Origin: UBA2256 sp964453055 | GTDB lineage: Bacteria; Spirochaetota; Spirochaetia; Treponematales; Rectinemataceae | Length of the DNA stretch: 24,999 bases | Assembly (NCBI GenBank): GCA_964453055.1 | Contig: CAYVOD010000020.1 | Coordinates: 1 to 24,999, forward strand | Direction: 5' to 3' | Part shown: positions 1 to 9,500 of the stretch, in pieces | How the letters are laid out: each line of letters starts with the position of its first letter | How positions within the stretch are numbered: the first letter of the stretch is position 1 | Notes under the pieces: model-generated | The model's input: only the letters and a program-made list of their open reading frames with translations | Told to the model about the DNA's origin: nothing | The model's database searches: none | Program-made: the position numbers and the translations under genes

Positions 1-72
1 GAGAAGAGCGAAGAGCTCAAGGAGCTTCGGCTTGCCCTGGCTTTGGATCGATTCGTCTTTAGTCGATTTCAT
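1..72 (-). CDS. Partial CDS, 5' end only; unrecognised
   Basis: The complement of this stretch opens with an ATG at 72 and stays open for 24 codons to the window edge, reading MKSTKDESIQSQGKPKLLEL and then FALL. An AGGA element lies 4-5 nt before the ATG, which supports a real start. It begins 43 nt after the addA stop, so it is probably the next gene of the same minus-strand operon, or it may be read from a weak promoter of its own (TTGAAT at 111-106 and TATACT at 86-81, spacer 19). The visible residues are polar and then turn hydrophobic at LLELFALL, which could lead into a membrane segment, but too little is present to name a family. Confidence 0.6.
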   Translation of the reverse strand, partial: MKSTKDESIQSQGKPKLLELFALL

Positions 73-115
73 CGTTTCCTAGTATACCTCGCTGATCCTT
101 GTTTTATTCAAGCGC

Positions 116-3100
116 CTATTCAACGGTGCGTGCCGCTTCCGCCTCGGAGACGGCCGCTCGCCGGGCCAGGTCTAAAATCGCCGTATCGGCAACGCTTTCT
201 TCCTGCCAGAAGATTTGCCCGTTTTTTAGCCAGTAAAGGCAAGCCTTCGCCTTCTTACCTCCGTAGAGCGCCTCGGCCGCCCTGCGGTAAAGTTCTAGCT
301 GCAGGCGATATTCCCTTGGATCCAGGTCTTCGTCGGTCTTGAAATCCAAGACGATGCATTCCTCCCTGTTTTCGACCAGCAAATCCATCCTTCCCTCGAT
401 ATGAAACCCGCCCAAGGCCAGAAGAAAGGATGCTTCGGTTTTGATCTTGGCCGCAGACGAGGATACGGATCGCCAGAAACCAGAGGCGAGAAAGGCTTCG
501 ACCAGCTTTCGCCCCTGGAGCAGCGCCTCCGGCAGATGTCTTTCGCTCAGGTCGCGGATCAACTTTTCGCCGGGAATGTAGCCTTCCACGGTGGCGTTGC
601 GTATGGCGAACTCCGTCATATCGTGGCAAAGGCTGCCGAATGCTGCCGGAGAAAAGGATTCGCGGCCCGAGCCTGTCCGCTCTGCCTTATCCCCGTCTCC
701 CTGGATGAAGGAGGGAGCCGAATCTTCCAGTCCGGCGAGGCTCCTGGCCATAGCGTTCAACTGCGTCACGCTGAGCCGGGAACGAGGGAATTCCCGCTTC
801 AATGCTTGTCGGCTTTCATAAACCAGGGCGAAGGCGCCGGGGCCGGAAACTCGCCCCTCCGATTCCTTCTCAGGCGCGGTTTCGAAAGGCCTGCGGGAAA
901 TTTCCCGGACCTCCAGCGGAGAATCCTGGGCAGCCTCCTGGCTTAGGCAAAAAGCGTCGAGGTAGTGCTTGAAAGAACGGCCTTTTTTATCGGCGATTTT
1001 TCGGTTTTTCGCGAAAAACACGAGATGGTCCTCGGCCCGCGTGCAGGCGACATAGAGAAGCCGCTTTATCTCGGCCTTCTCCATTGCGTCTTCGCGTTCC
1101 TTGCCAAGATCGAAGAGTATATTCGTCGCTGAAGCTCCAGGGGAGTCGAAACGCTTGCCGTCCACAGCCAGGCCTTCAGGGAGCATTTGCCAGAGTCTCC
1201 GGCCGCGGCCTGATTTTCCGGCTGCCTCTATCCATGGGAGGATCACGATAGGGAATTCGAGGCCTTTAGCCTTGTGGATGGTAAGTATCCTTACGCCTCC
1301 CTTGAGCTTGCGCGGTACATTGTCAAGCTCCGGAGCCTCCTCGTTTTTCTTTATCGCGGCGCCTAAAGTCTCCAGAAAGACGGAGAGCGGCTTGGATTCC
1401 CTGTCCGCTCGGGCGGCAAGATGGAAGATGTAATCGAAGTGTTCCAGAAAACTATGCGAACCGGGACGAGACAGGATATCCAGCCTCAACCCCGCCTTGT
1501 GCCAGACCTGATCCACGAGTTCCGCGGTCGACGCGTCGCCCAAGCGCTCGCGAAGCTCGATGAAAAATGCGTCCATCCTTTCCAGTAGCCTTCTGTCCCT
1601 GGAGGAGAGCTGCTGCCTCGCGTCGGATTCGTCTTCGCCGCCGAGAAGTTCGAGGAAAGCCTCATCGGAAATTCGGACGAGGGGGGATCGGAGCACCGCC
1701 GCGTAGGAAGTCCTGTCCGCTGGATCGAGGGCGTAGCGGAGGATATGGTAGATGTCGCTGGCGGGCGAGTCGGAGTACAGTCCCCTGGGCGTTTCAGCTT
1801 CGTAGGGGATTCTCATCATCCGCAGATATTTCTCCAGGCGATGCTGATGGTTTCTGCTTCGCAGGAGGATGGCGAAATCTTCGAACTCGGAAGGACGGGC
1901 TTCCTCTGCCCCCGATGAAGTTCGCCGCACCTGTAGGGTCCCGCGGTTTGAGCGGATAAAATCGGCGATTTCGAAAGCCAGCCTGTCGTCGTCGTCTTCG
2001 ATCCCCTGGTCTGCCTCCGTCTCTTCGTCATCCACCCCGTCCTGGCTTTCCATCAAATAGCATCGAATCAGGGATGGAAATTCACCTGCCGCCGGCTGGA
2101 TTCCCTTGTGCATCGCCGCATAGTCGGCCTCGAAGGAGGAGTAGTCCAGGTCTCCGCCTCGATCTTCTTCAGCCTCCCTTTGAAGCGTTTCGCTTCTCCC
2201 GGCGTCCAGGACTTCGGCGAAGAAGCGGTTGAAAAAGCGAATGAGCCTCGAAGAGCTTCGATAATTGCTTGCCAGGGATAGGCTGGATTCGTCGCCGGAG
2301 GCTGACGCCTGGGCCTGCGCGGCGAATCGCAGCTCCTCGGAAAGCTTTTTGAATACCGATACGTCGGCGCCCCTGAAGCGGTAGATGGACTGTTTTTCAT
2401 CCCCCACGAAGAAGAGCTTCCCTGGTTCCAGGTCGGCAGGCCCGGGAATGCCTTCGACCGCCCTATCGCGCCGCTCGGCCAAAAGGTAGAGCAGGTCCTT
2501 TTGGATTCGATTGTTATCCTGGAATTCATCGATCATGATGCTGTCGATCCGCCGCTTCCAGAAATTTCTCAGGTCCTCGCGCCGGGCGAGGGCTTCGACA
2601 GCGCAGAGCCCGAGGTCCTTGAAGTCCATTATATCGGCTCGTCTTTTCGCTTCTGAAAACTCGGACGCGTATTCGTCCAGCCTGGATAGAAGCCTCCGGT
2701 GGGATGGAAAGAAGGTTTCATAATCGGAAAGGGCGAGCATGAGATCGGCTTCTTTCCTGGCCTTTTTCGCTCTCGCCTTTACCTCCGTCTCGTATTCGCC
2801 CTTGGAATAGGAGCGAAGGCCGAGCTCCGAAAAGCCCGTGAGCCTAACCCTCAGCTCGGGTGAGAAAAAGCCTTCTACAGGCCTGTCCGCGGTATCCGGG
2901 AGGCTTAGATAAGCGGCAGCCGCTTGGATGGCGGCGGCGCAGTCTTTCTTCGGCTCCGCGATGCCGTTCGCCAGCGATAGGATTTCTTCGCTGATAGTTT
3001 TCAGAAGGGCCGATGACTGGAAACGCTTGTTCGCGACCAGGGTCTTCAGCCGCTCGGCCATCGGTTCGAAAAGGGGGCGGCTCAGGGCGAGGGGCGATAT

Positions 3101-3628
3101 GAAGGAGATTCCCAGGTCGGCGAAAAGCGAGCTTGCCACCTCGTCGGGGGAAAAGGAGGCGAGAAGTTCCCGAAGCCCTTCCTGGTTCCGGTTGCGCCGA
3201 ACATAACGCTGGGCTATGGATAAGGCGAGATCGGCGCAGGAATCCGCGTCGACGGCGAATCCGGGAGTATAGCCGAAGTCCCGGGCTGCATCCCGCAGCA
3301 AGGCTGCGCAGAACGAATCGATGGTCGTGATCTGGGCGTTCTGAAAGTCCTCGAGCTGTTCCCTCGCCCAGGGCGAATTCTGTTCCGCCAGGGCGAGATA
3401 TATCCGTTCGTACATCTGAGCGGCGGCCTTCCTGGTGAAGGTGAGGGCGAGAATGGACCGGAGAGGGATTTTTCTTCCCACCACAAGATGGACGAATCGG
3501 GAAGCCAGCACGGTTGTCTTGCCCGCGCCCGCTCCGGCGGTGACAACGCAACTTTCCCCAGCCAGAGCCGCCCGGCGCTGAGCCTCGTCGAGCCTGGCCA
3601 GATAGGGGGCGCTTTCGATTTGGCTCAT
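116..3628 (-). CDS. addA: AddA-like UvrD-family helicase with RecB-type nuclease domain
   Basis: This 1170-residue protein is the helicase-nuclease subunit of an AddAB/RecBCD-type complex that processes double-strand DNA breaks for recombination. Superfamily 1A motifs appear in order: Walker A GAGAGKTT (K37), DEFQD with D367/E368, GDEKQSIYRFRGAD, NYRSS, TIHKAKGLEFP and LLYVACTRAEDHL. The C-terminal nuclease core shows GRMDLL (D1082), LDFKT (D1095, K1097) and a QLELY motif, so the PD-(D/E)XK site looks complete. An upstream in-frame Met at 3676 exists, but the ATG at 3628 overlaps the addB stop as ATGA and yields a normal N-terminus two dozen residues before Walker A, so I chose it. The size fits AddA (about 1150-1250 residues). 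The 4-nt overlap implies coupled translation with addB. Confidence 0.9.
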   Translation of the reverse strand: MSQIESAPYLARLDEAQRRAALAGESCVVTAGAGAGKTTVLASRFVHLVVGRKIPLRSILALTFTRKAAAQMYERIYLALAEQNSPWAREQLEDFQNAQITTIDSFCAALLRDAARDFGYTPGFAVDADSCADLALSIAQRYVRRNRNQEGLRELLASFSPDEVASSLFADLGISFISPLALSRPLFEPMAERLKTLVANKRFQSSALLKTISEEILSLANGIAEPKKDCAAAIQAAAAYLSLPDTADRPVEGFFSPELRVRLTGFSELGLRSYSKGEYETEVKARAKKARKEADLMLALSDYETFFPSHRRLLSRLDEYASEFSEAKRRADIMDFKDLGLCAVEALARREDLRNFWKRRIDSIMIDEFQDNNRIQKDLLYLLAERRDRAVEGIPGPADLEPGKLFFVGDEKQSIYRFRGADVSVFKKLSEELRFAAQAQASASGDESSLSLASNYRSSSRLIRFFNRFFAEVLDAGRSETLQREAEEDRGGDLDYSSFEADYAAMHKGIQPAAGEFPSLIRCYLMESQDGVDDEETEADQGIEDDDDRLAFEIADFIRSNRGTLQVRRTSSGAEEARPSEFEDFAILLRSRNHQHRLEKYLRMMRIPYEAETPRGLYSDSPASDIYHILRYALDPADRTSYAAVLRSPLVRISDEAFLELLGGEDESDARQQLSSRDRRLLERMDAFFIELRERLGDASTAELVDQVWHKAGLRLDILSRPGSHSFLEHFDYIFHLAARADRESKPLSVFLETLGAAIKKNEEAPELDNVPRKLKGGVRILTIHKAKGLEFPIVILPWIEAAGKSGRGRRLWQMLPEGLAVDGKRFDSPGASATNILFDLGKEREDAMEKAEIKRLLYVACTRAEDHLVFFAKNRKIADKKGRSFKHYLDAFCLSQEAAQDSPLEVREISRRPFETAPEKESEGRVSGPGAFALVYESRQALKREFPRSRLSVTQLNAMARSLAGLEDSAPSFIQGDGDKAERTGSGRESFSPAAFGSLCHDMTEFAIRNATVEGYIPGEKLIRDLSERHLPEALLQGRKLVEAFLASGFWRSVSSSAAKIKTEASFLLALGGFHIEGRMDLLVENREECIVLDFKTDEDLDPREYRLQLELYRRAAEALYGGKKAKACLYWLKNGQIFWQEESVADTAILDLARRAAVSEAEAARTVE

Positions 3629-6549
3629 GACCGCTCCGCCGAAAAGTGAATTCTGCAGACCGCCCTGAACGGGCAATCGCCGCAGGCCTGCTTGGATGGC
3701 GCGATTGCCAGAAACCTTCCTTCCCGTATTCGCTCGGAGGCCTCAGCCAAAGCTTTTTCGAAGGCAAGGCGCTCCGGCTCGAAGGAGGCCCTGTCGGGAC
3801 GCTGTTTGCCTGAGCCGAAAACGGCTACTGGCTTGTTCTCTTCTATCGACCAGTAGAAAGCCTCGAGGACAGGGGAGCCCGCGGCTTCGAGCATGGCGGC
3901 GTAGGCGCTGATTTGATAATCCTGGATCCTTCCCGATTCGTCGACCAGAAATTCTTTTTTCGTGGGGCAGCGCTTCCGCTTATAGTCGATGAGAAGACAG
4001 CCCGAATCGGAATGGGAGCCCGGAGCGAAAACATCCGCCGGCCGCGGGGCTTGATTGGCGTCTTGGGAGCTCGCGGCAGCCCTGAACATCACCCTATCGG
4101 CTCGACCTTCGAGCTTTAATCCCAGGTCGGGCAGCTCCATGGAGAGGACTCTCTCGAAGTCGCTTCGCCCCCAGCCTTCCTCTTTAAGTACGCTCTCGTA
4201 TTCTACGATCCTGCGTATCCTGTCCTGGATCTTGGGATAAGCCGACTCGAGGGCGAATTGGAGCGAATAGCCGTTTCGTTTCAGGATTTTTTGCAGGGCT
4301 CTTTTAAAGGCTTGTTCGATTTTTTCGTCGAGAAAGGGCTGGCTTCGGACCGAAGGCAGGATAGCCCCTCCGTTCGGACGATACTCCGAAGCCTCTTGGC
4401 GAGAGCCGGCCTCGACTCCCTCAGGCCCGAGGAGGGAACGGATCATGTCGTGCATGAGCGAACCTTCGGCTAGAACCGCAGGGTCGGCGATTTCCTCCTC
4501 CAGTCCCGGTATCCCCGACGCAAACCAGCGAAAGGGACAAAGCGCGAGGTAACCAAGGGCCCTGGGGCTCAACTTGACCGAGGGCGACGCGTCGAAGGCT
4601 TTGACGCGCAATAACTTCTCGGCTTTCAAGCGAGGTTTCGAGCCCGGTTCCAGGATCGCGCTTCTTGCGGCATCGAAAAACAGGGGAGGGGAGAGACTGG
4701 GGTGGCTGTGGGTTTTCGAAGCCTCGCGGCGGACCTGCCCCGAGCCGCCGAAGTCGCCCTTGGCGGCTTCCAGCGAGAGGCTTGGAAGCTTCTCAGGCAG
4801 GCAGGAAGCGTCCAACCTTTCCCAGGCTTCGGTTTCCGCGCTTTCCGGCGACGCAGGTATCATGGCGGCGGCTATGTCGATTCTCAGGGCGGAATGCCTG
4901 AAAAAGTAGGGATGGGCTATTCCGTAACCGTCCAGTGACTGCTCGGCGAAGCAGAAGACGGTCTTGACCAGGTTCATCGAATCGAACAAGGCGTCGGTCA
5001 AGGCGGTTTCGTCCAGGGGCGGACTGATTTCCTGCGGAGCCCGGGAGAGCAGCTGGAGGGCGGCCCCGCTGGATTCCATCGAGGCTTCGAGGACAAAGTG
5101 CATCCTGGCGGGGATCATAATTCCCAAATGATAGGGGTAGACGGCGATGGCCTGTGCCGGGTCCTTGGGAGAGTAGAGACGATGCTGCAGCGCGGCCTGG
5201 AAGACTTCGAAGGGATTGAGGACGCCCTTTTCCAAGGAGAGCCTGGTCTCCCAGGATTCCAGCGCCGATAACTCCTCGAATATCCGCTCCAAGGTGAGCG
5301 TGCCGTAGGCCGGGAATTTTTCTTCGTCCAAGAGATCATCGACGAAAGCATGGAGGGCGATGCGGAGGGCGGCGAAGGAACGGGAGTTCGAGAGTGCGGC
5401 GCAGGACCTGCGCAGCAGGCTGAAAAACGAGGAGAGCGCTTCGTCCTCTCCCGACCGCGATCTTAAGGTTTTAGTCCAAAGGCTCGTCATGTATTCCGGA
5501 TCCGCGGAAAACTCCGGAATCCGGTATCGCTGGGCGATGCCGATGAGGGACAGGCATCGTTGCCTTTCTTTCCAGGGGGCAAGCCCGGGGTCGAAGAGGA
5601 TTTTAAGGCTTCGCAGGGAAAATCCTTCGCCCAGGGCCCGGGCCGCGGCGCCAAGCAGCCTGCCTGCGGGAGAATCGGAAAGCTTCCGTCCTCCTCGATA
5701 CTGGAGCGGCAGCCCCCAGGAGCGGGCGGCCCGGCTCAGGTGCGCCTCCATGTCGGCGCCAAGGCCGGGAAGGCTCAACGCGAGGTCCGAGGGAGAGAGT
5801 CCCTGGTCTATGAGGTTTCTGCAGAGGCCTAAGACAAAATCAAGCTGGTCGGGCAGGGTGGAAAAGCTCAGCAGCCTGCGCTCGGATTGCGTTATTTCAG
5901 GTTCCCAGGTTTCGATGCACAGCTCCGGCACCCTGCGGCGAAGCTCCGGGCTGAATCCGGGCATGAGGCTAGGGAAGAAGAGCAGGTAGCGCTTTCCCGG
6001 GTCGCCGCGCCAGGGCAGGCGACCAGGCTCGTAAATTCCGTTTTTTTGCAAAAACGAAGAATAGTCTGCCGCGAGGGACTCGTAGTCCTGGACGAGCCCT
6101 TGATCATCCGGCATGCTTCCGTCGCTTATTTTGGCGCGAAGGCTGGCGGCGGCTTCGAAAAGAAAGGGCGCTGCGGAAGCAAGACCCCAGGCGAGGCCTG
6201 AGGGCGGAACTTGGCGCCGATCGAGGAGGCGCCCGAGGAGGGGATTTTTGCTTTCTTCTTTTATCAGGCGATACGCCCAGAGGAGCCGGCTCTGGGAGTC
6301 CGCTTCCCTGAGTCCGGGCGAGGAAGGCCGCTGGCGCAGGGTCCCCAGAACCTTGTCCCAGCCTTGGAAGCGATCCAGGTCGACGCAGGTCCGGCCGGAA
6401 AAATCAAGGCTCGCCTTCGCCCAGGAATCGGCTGCTATTTGAGTAGGAAAGACGAAAACCTGCCCAGGATCATCCAAGCCCGCTCTTATTTTCGCCGCGA
6501 CGGGGCTTGTCCCGGCCTCTCCAGGAGACAGTTCCTCAAGAATCCGCAT
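3625..6549 (-). CDS. addB: AddB-like PD-(D/E)XK nuclease with four-cysteine iron-sulfur site
   Basis: This 974-residue protein is the probable partner of the adjacent AddA in double-strand break resection. The C-terminal third carries a RecB-family nuclease: LEGRADRV, then LLIDYKRK (D855, K857), then a QDYQISAYAAML motif. Four cysteines are placed as in AddB proteins that hold a 4Fe-4S cluster: C671 in LALCPFRWF and C956, C959, C965 in CGDCPFRAVC. The N-terminus, where Bacillus-type AddB proteins have a Walker A box, here reads VFVFPTQIAADSWAKA with no GxxGxGKT, so ATP binding by this subunit is doubtful. The family is otherwise divergent and the middle has no motif I can name. The start at 6549 lies within the GH13 coding end (14-nt overlap); the stop overlaps addA by 4 nt. 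Confidence 0.85.
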   Translation of the reverse strand: MRILEELSPGEAGTSPVAAKIRAGLDDPGQVFVFPTQIAADSWAKASLDFSGRTCVDLDRFQGWDKVLGTLRQRPSSPGLREADSQSRLLWAYRLIKEESKNPLLGRLLDRRQVPPSGLAWGLASAAPFLFEAAASLRAKISDGSMPDDQGLVQDYESLAADYSSFLQKNGIYEPGRLPWRGDPGKRYLLFFPSLMPGFSPELRRRVPELCIETWEPEITQSERRLLSFSTLPDQLDFVLGLCRNLIDQGLSPSDLALSLPGLGADMEAHLSRAARSWGLPLQYRGGRKLSDSPAGRLLGAAARALGEGFSLRSLKILFDPGLAPWKERQRCLSLIGIAQRYRIPEFSADPEYMTSLWTKTLRSRSGEDEALSSFFSLLRRSCAALSNSRSFAALRIALHAFVDDLLDEEKFPAYGTLTLERIFEELSALESWETRLSLEKGVLNPFEVFQAALQHRLYSPKDPAQAIAVYPYHLGIMIPARMHFVLEASMESSGAALQLLSRAPQEISPPLDETALTDALFDSMNLVKTVFCFAEQSLDGYGIAHPYFFRHSALRIDIAAAMIPASPESAETEAWERLDASCLPEKLPSLSLEAAKGDFGGSGQVRREASKTHSHPSLSPPLFFDAARSAILEPGSKPRLKAEKLLRVKAFDASPSVKLSPRALGYLALCPFRWFASGIPGLEEEIADPAVLAEGSLMHDMIRSLLGPEGVEAGSRQEASEYRPNGGAILPSVRSQPFLDEKIEQAFKRALQKILKRNGYSLQFALESAYPKIQDRIRRIVEYESVLKEEGWGRSDFERVLSMELPDLGLKLEGRADRVMFRAAASSQDANQAPRPADVFAPGSHSDSGCLLIDYKRKRCPTKKEFLVDESGRIQDYQISAYAAMLEAAGSPVLEAFYWSIEENKPVAVFGSGKQRPDRASFEPERLAFEKALAEASERIREGRFLAIAPSKQACGDCPFRAVCRIHFSAERS

Positions 6550-9500
6550 GCTCGATTTTCGCTAGCAGGGCGTCCACGAGATAGCCGCTGGAAGCCTGGG
6601 CTTCGCTGGCTATCGTCTGAATCTCGAATGCCTGGAGCCTTGAAAGCCCCTTCATTCGGAATAAAAGTTCGGCCGCCCAGAGGCCGGTCCCGGCCTCAGC
6701 CCCCGCTCCGGCCTTTGGGCTTCCGGTTCCGGCCTGGGTATCCGTTTTTTCCAGCGCCGCCTCGATGAGGGCAAAACAGGGCCATAGCTCAAGGAGAGCT
6801 TCGAAGCGCTCCTTGTTGAAATAATCCTTGTCTTCCCAGCGGTTCAGGCCTATGGCCAGTCTTCCTTCCTGGTCGCTGGCCGCCCAGCGGACAAGCTCAG
6901 CCGCCCTAGCCCGGGCGGACTTGAGCTGCCTGGGTTCCTCCTCGCCCTTTTCGAGCCGCGGATTGAAGCTCGTATCTCTCGGCCTGGTGGCGAAGGCGAA
7001 GACGATTGCGTGGAGCGCCGGCGTATCGAGTCTGCCCAGGGCATCGATTGCCCTGACCGCCAGGGGTTGCCAGGAACCTGGTCCTCCGGGCTCATCGGCC
7101 TTCTCCCGCTCCCGGCGCTCGGGGAATCCTGGATATTGGAGCTTTTTTTTGATCAGGAATTTTTCCAGGATATAGCGCAATTCCTCGGTTTTATTGGCTC
7201 CCTGATTGACCTGGGAGATCCCTTCTATGAAGAGGAAATCCAGGCAGGACCGAAGAGCGGCGGGAGAACTCAGGATGGCCTTGAGGCGGGAGAACAGGAG
7301 AGTTTCCTCCGGAGGGAAGGAATCTTCGGGATGGCTGAGGCTAATGAGGGCGGCGAGAAGGCGGAGGCCGCTCTCCACGAAGCCGCGTCCGCGGATCGGG
7401 GCGTCCAGGCTCGGTTCGACGCCCCCATCCTCGGTTATGGCCAGGGAGAGCCGGGAGAGAAAATGCTCGGCGTCGTTCCCCATCCTTTCCACCAGGGGAG
7501 CGAAGGCTGTGGAATCCTGGCCTTGGCCGAGATTGAGCAAGACTTCGCCGCAGCGGCGCAGCGAAGCCGCGCAGTTGTCCAGCGCCCGATAGAGTTCCGG
7601 CCTGGAAGCTTCCTCCACCGCCTCGTCCAGGTCGGGGACGCCCCGCCCCATGAGGCTGCTCCAAAGCCTTTCGTAGACTCCATCCAGGTCGTGGATCCGC
7701 ATGAAATCGCCGAAAACCAGGGATTGATAGCCCTGTAGCTCGACTCTCAGCCCGAAACCGGACAGGTCGGAGCATCGATGCAGGTACCAAAGGCCGGAGC
7801 GTTGTTCCTTGGCTGCCAGGTAATTGCGGGGACCGGGATCCAGGCCGAGAGCCTGGACGAGGGACTGCCGCCGCAAATGCGAGGCGCCGGCTCCGTCTTT
7901 CTCCGCATAGGAGCAGCTGGAAACTATGCTGCCGGCGCTCCGCTGCCAACAGTTGTTGTAGAAAACGAGGGCGATGTCCTTGCCGAGGCCGTTGGAGTAA
8001 GCGAATACGTTTTCGTCTATGTGGCCTTCGTCCTTGATAAAGTCGAAGAGGAAGAATTGCCCAACTCCCGCGAAGAGCCTTCGCTGTCGCAGCAAGGGAA
8101 AGATTTCCTTTTCGTGCCGCTCGATGAGTGCGAGGTCGGGTTTTTCGTCCCTGTAGGAGCGCCGGTATTCCATGCCATATTTTTCGGTAAAGCCTTCGAT
8201 CTGCCCATGGCCGAACATGGGAAGGCCGGGCATGGTGGCCATGAGGGTGCAGACGCCGAAGTATTTATCCCCGGCTCCGAACTGGGCTACCGCCGTTTCC
8301 TCGTCGGGATTGCTCATGAAGTTGACGAAACGCTTCAGGATCTCCTTGTCGAACTCCTGGGTGTTTTTAATGGTCAGCCTGTAGAGGGAGTTTTTTTCCT
8401 CCTTGAGCATGTTCATGAAGGCCGAGTTGTAGACTCTGTGCATTCCCAGGGTGCGGGTAAAATAGCCTTCCATCATCCAGAAAGCCTCGGCCAGAAGAAG
8501 GGTGTCCGGTGCCTTTTCCGCGCATTCGTCCACTACCTCCCTCCAGAATTCCCCGGGTATGGCCCGGTCAAAATCCGCTTCGTGGAGGGAGTGTTCGGAG
8601 CGGGAGGGTATCGCGCCGCCCGAGCCGGGGGCTGGGTACCAAAGCCTGCGGATGTGCTGCCGCGCGAGCACCATGGCGGCGTCGAAGCGTATTATGGAAA
8701 AATGCCGGGCGACGTGGAGTATCCGCTCCCTGACCATGGCCCTGGCCTCGGGATTGAGAAAATCGATCTGGGCCGTGTCGTTCCAGGCCATGCCGGTTCC
8801 GTCGTTGCCGTGGTAGATGTAGCGGACGGCGCCGGTCCTGCGATCCAGGCGCTTGAAAACAACGGCCGCGTCGCTCCGCGAGTAATAGTGGTCTTCGATC
8901 CAGAGTCCGATCGAAGGATCCTCCGAAAGATCGGGGCCGTTGAAGCTATAGCTGGGGAATGGGCAGCGATCGCCGCCGATGAAAAGATCGGGGCGTTGCC
9001 TGATCCAGGCGGAATCGAGGCCCGTATGGTTGGGCACCATGTCGGCCGCCAATCGTATGCCCCGCCAGAGGCAGCGTTCTCTCAATTTGTCCAACGCTTC
9101 CCAACCGCCGAGCTCCCAGGCTATTTCGTAATCGAAGAGCGAGTAGGCGGAGGCGGCGGCCTCGGGATTGCCACAGAGGCGCTTTATCTTTTCGCTGGCC
9201 GGGCTCCGCTGCCAAATGCCGATGAGCCAGAGCCCGTTTATGCCCCGGGAGGCGATGTCGTCTAATTCACTGTCGGGGATATCGTCCAGGCGCCGTATGG
9301 GGCGGCCGTAGGTCACAGAAAGCTGGTGGAGCCAGACCAGGGCGTTTTTTGCCAGGAGGACCAGGGAGGGCATCCAATCCCTGTCTTGGGTGAATTTTTC
9401 GTATTCTTCCCTGGAAAAAACATAGTTATAAGCCTTGGCGGGGCCGGGGCCGGGCGGAAAGTAGGGTCTTTCCTCCTCGGCGATCAGGTCCAGGCCGGAG

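Noticed and set aside
2844..3767. 307-codon minus-strand ORF in a second frame
   Set aside because: It overlaps the addA start region in another frame; Arg/Pro-rich and with no motif, while addA has a complete helicase set.
7010..7738. 242-codon plus-strand ORF
   Set aside because: Antisense shadow of the C-terminal part of the GH13 gene, with no start signal.
7778..9265. 495-codon plus-strand ORF
   Set aside because: It is the exact antisense of the GH13 barrel; its composition is a shadow of GC-rich codons and no domain is recognisable.
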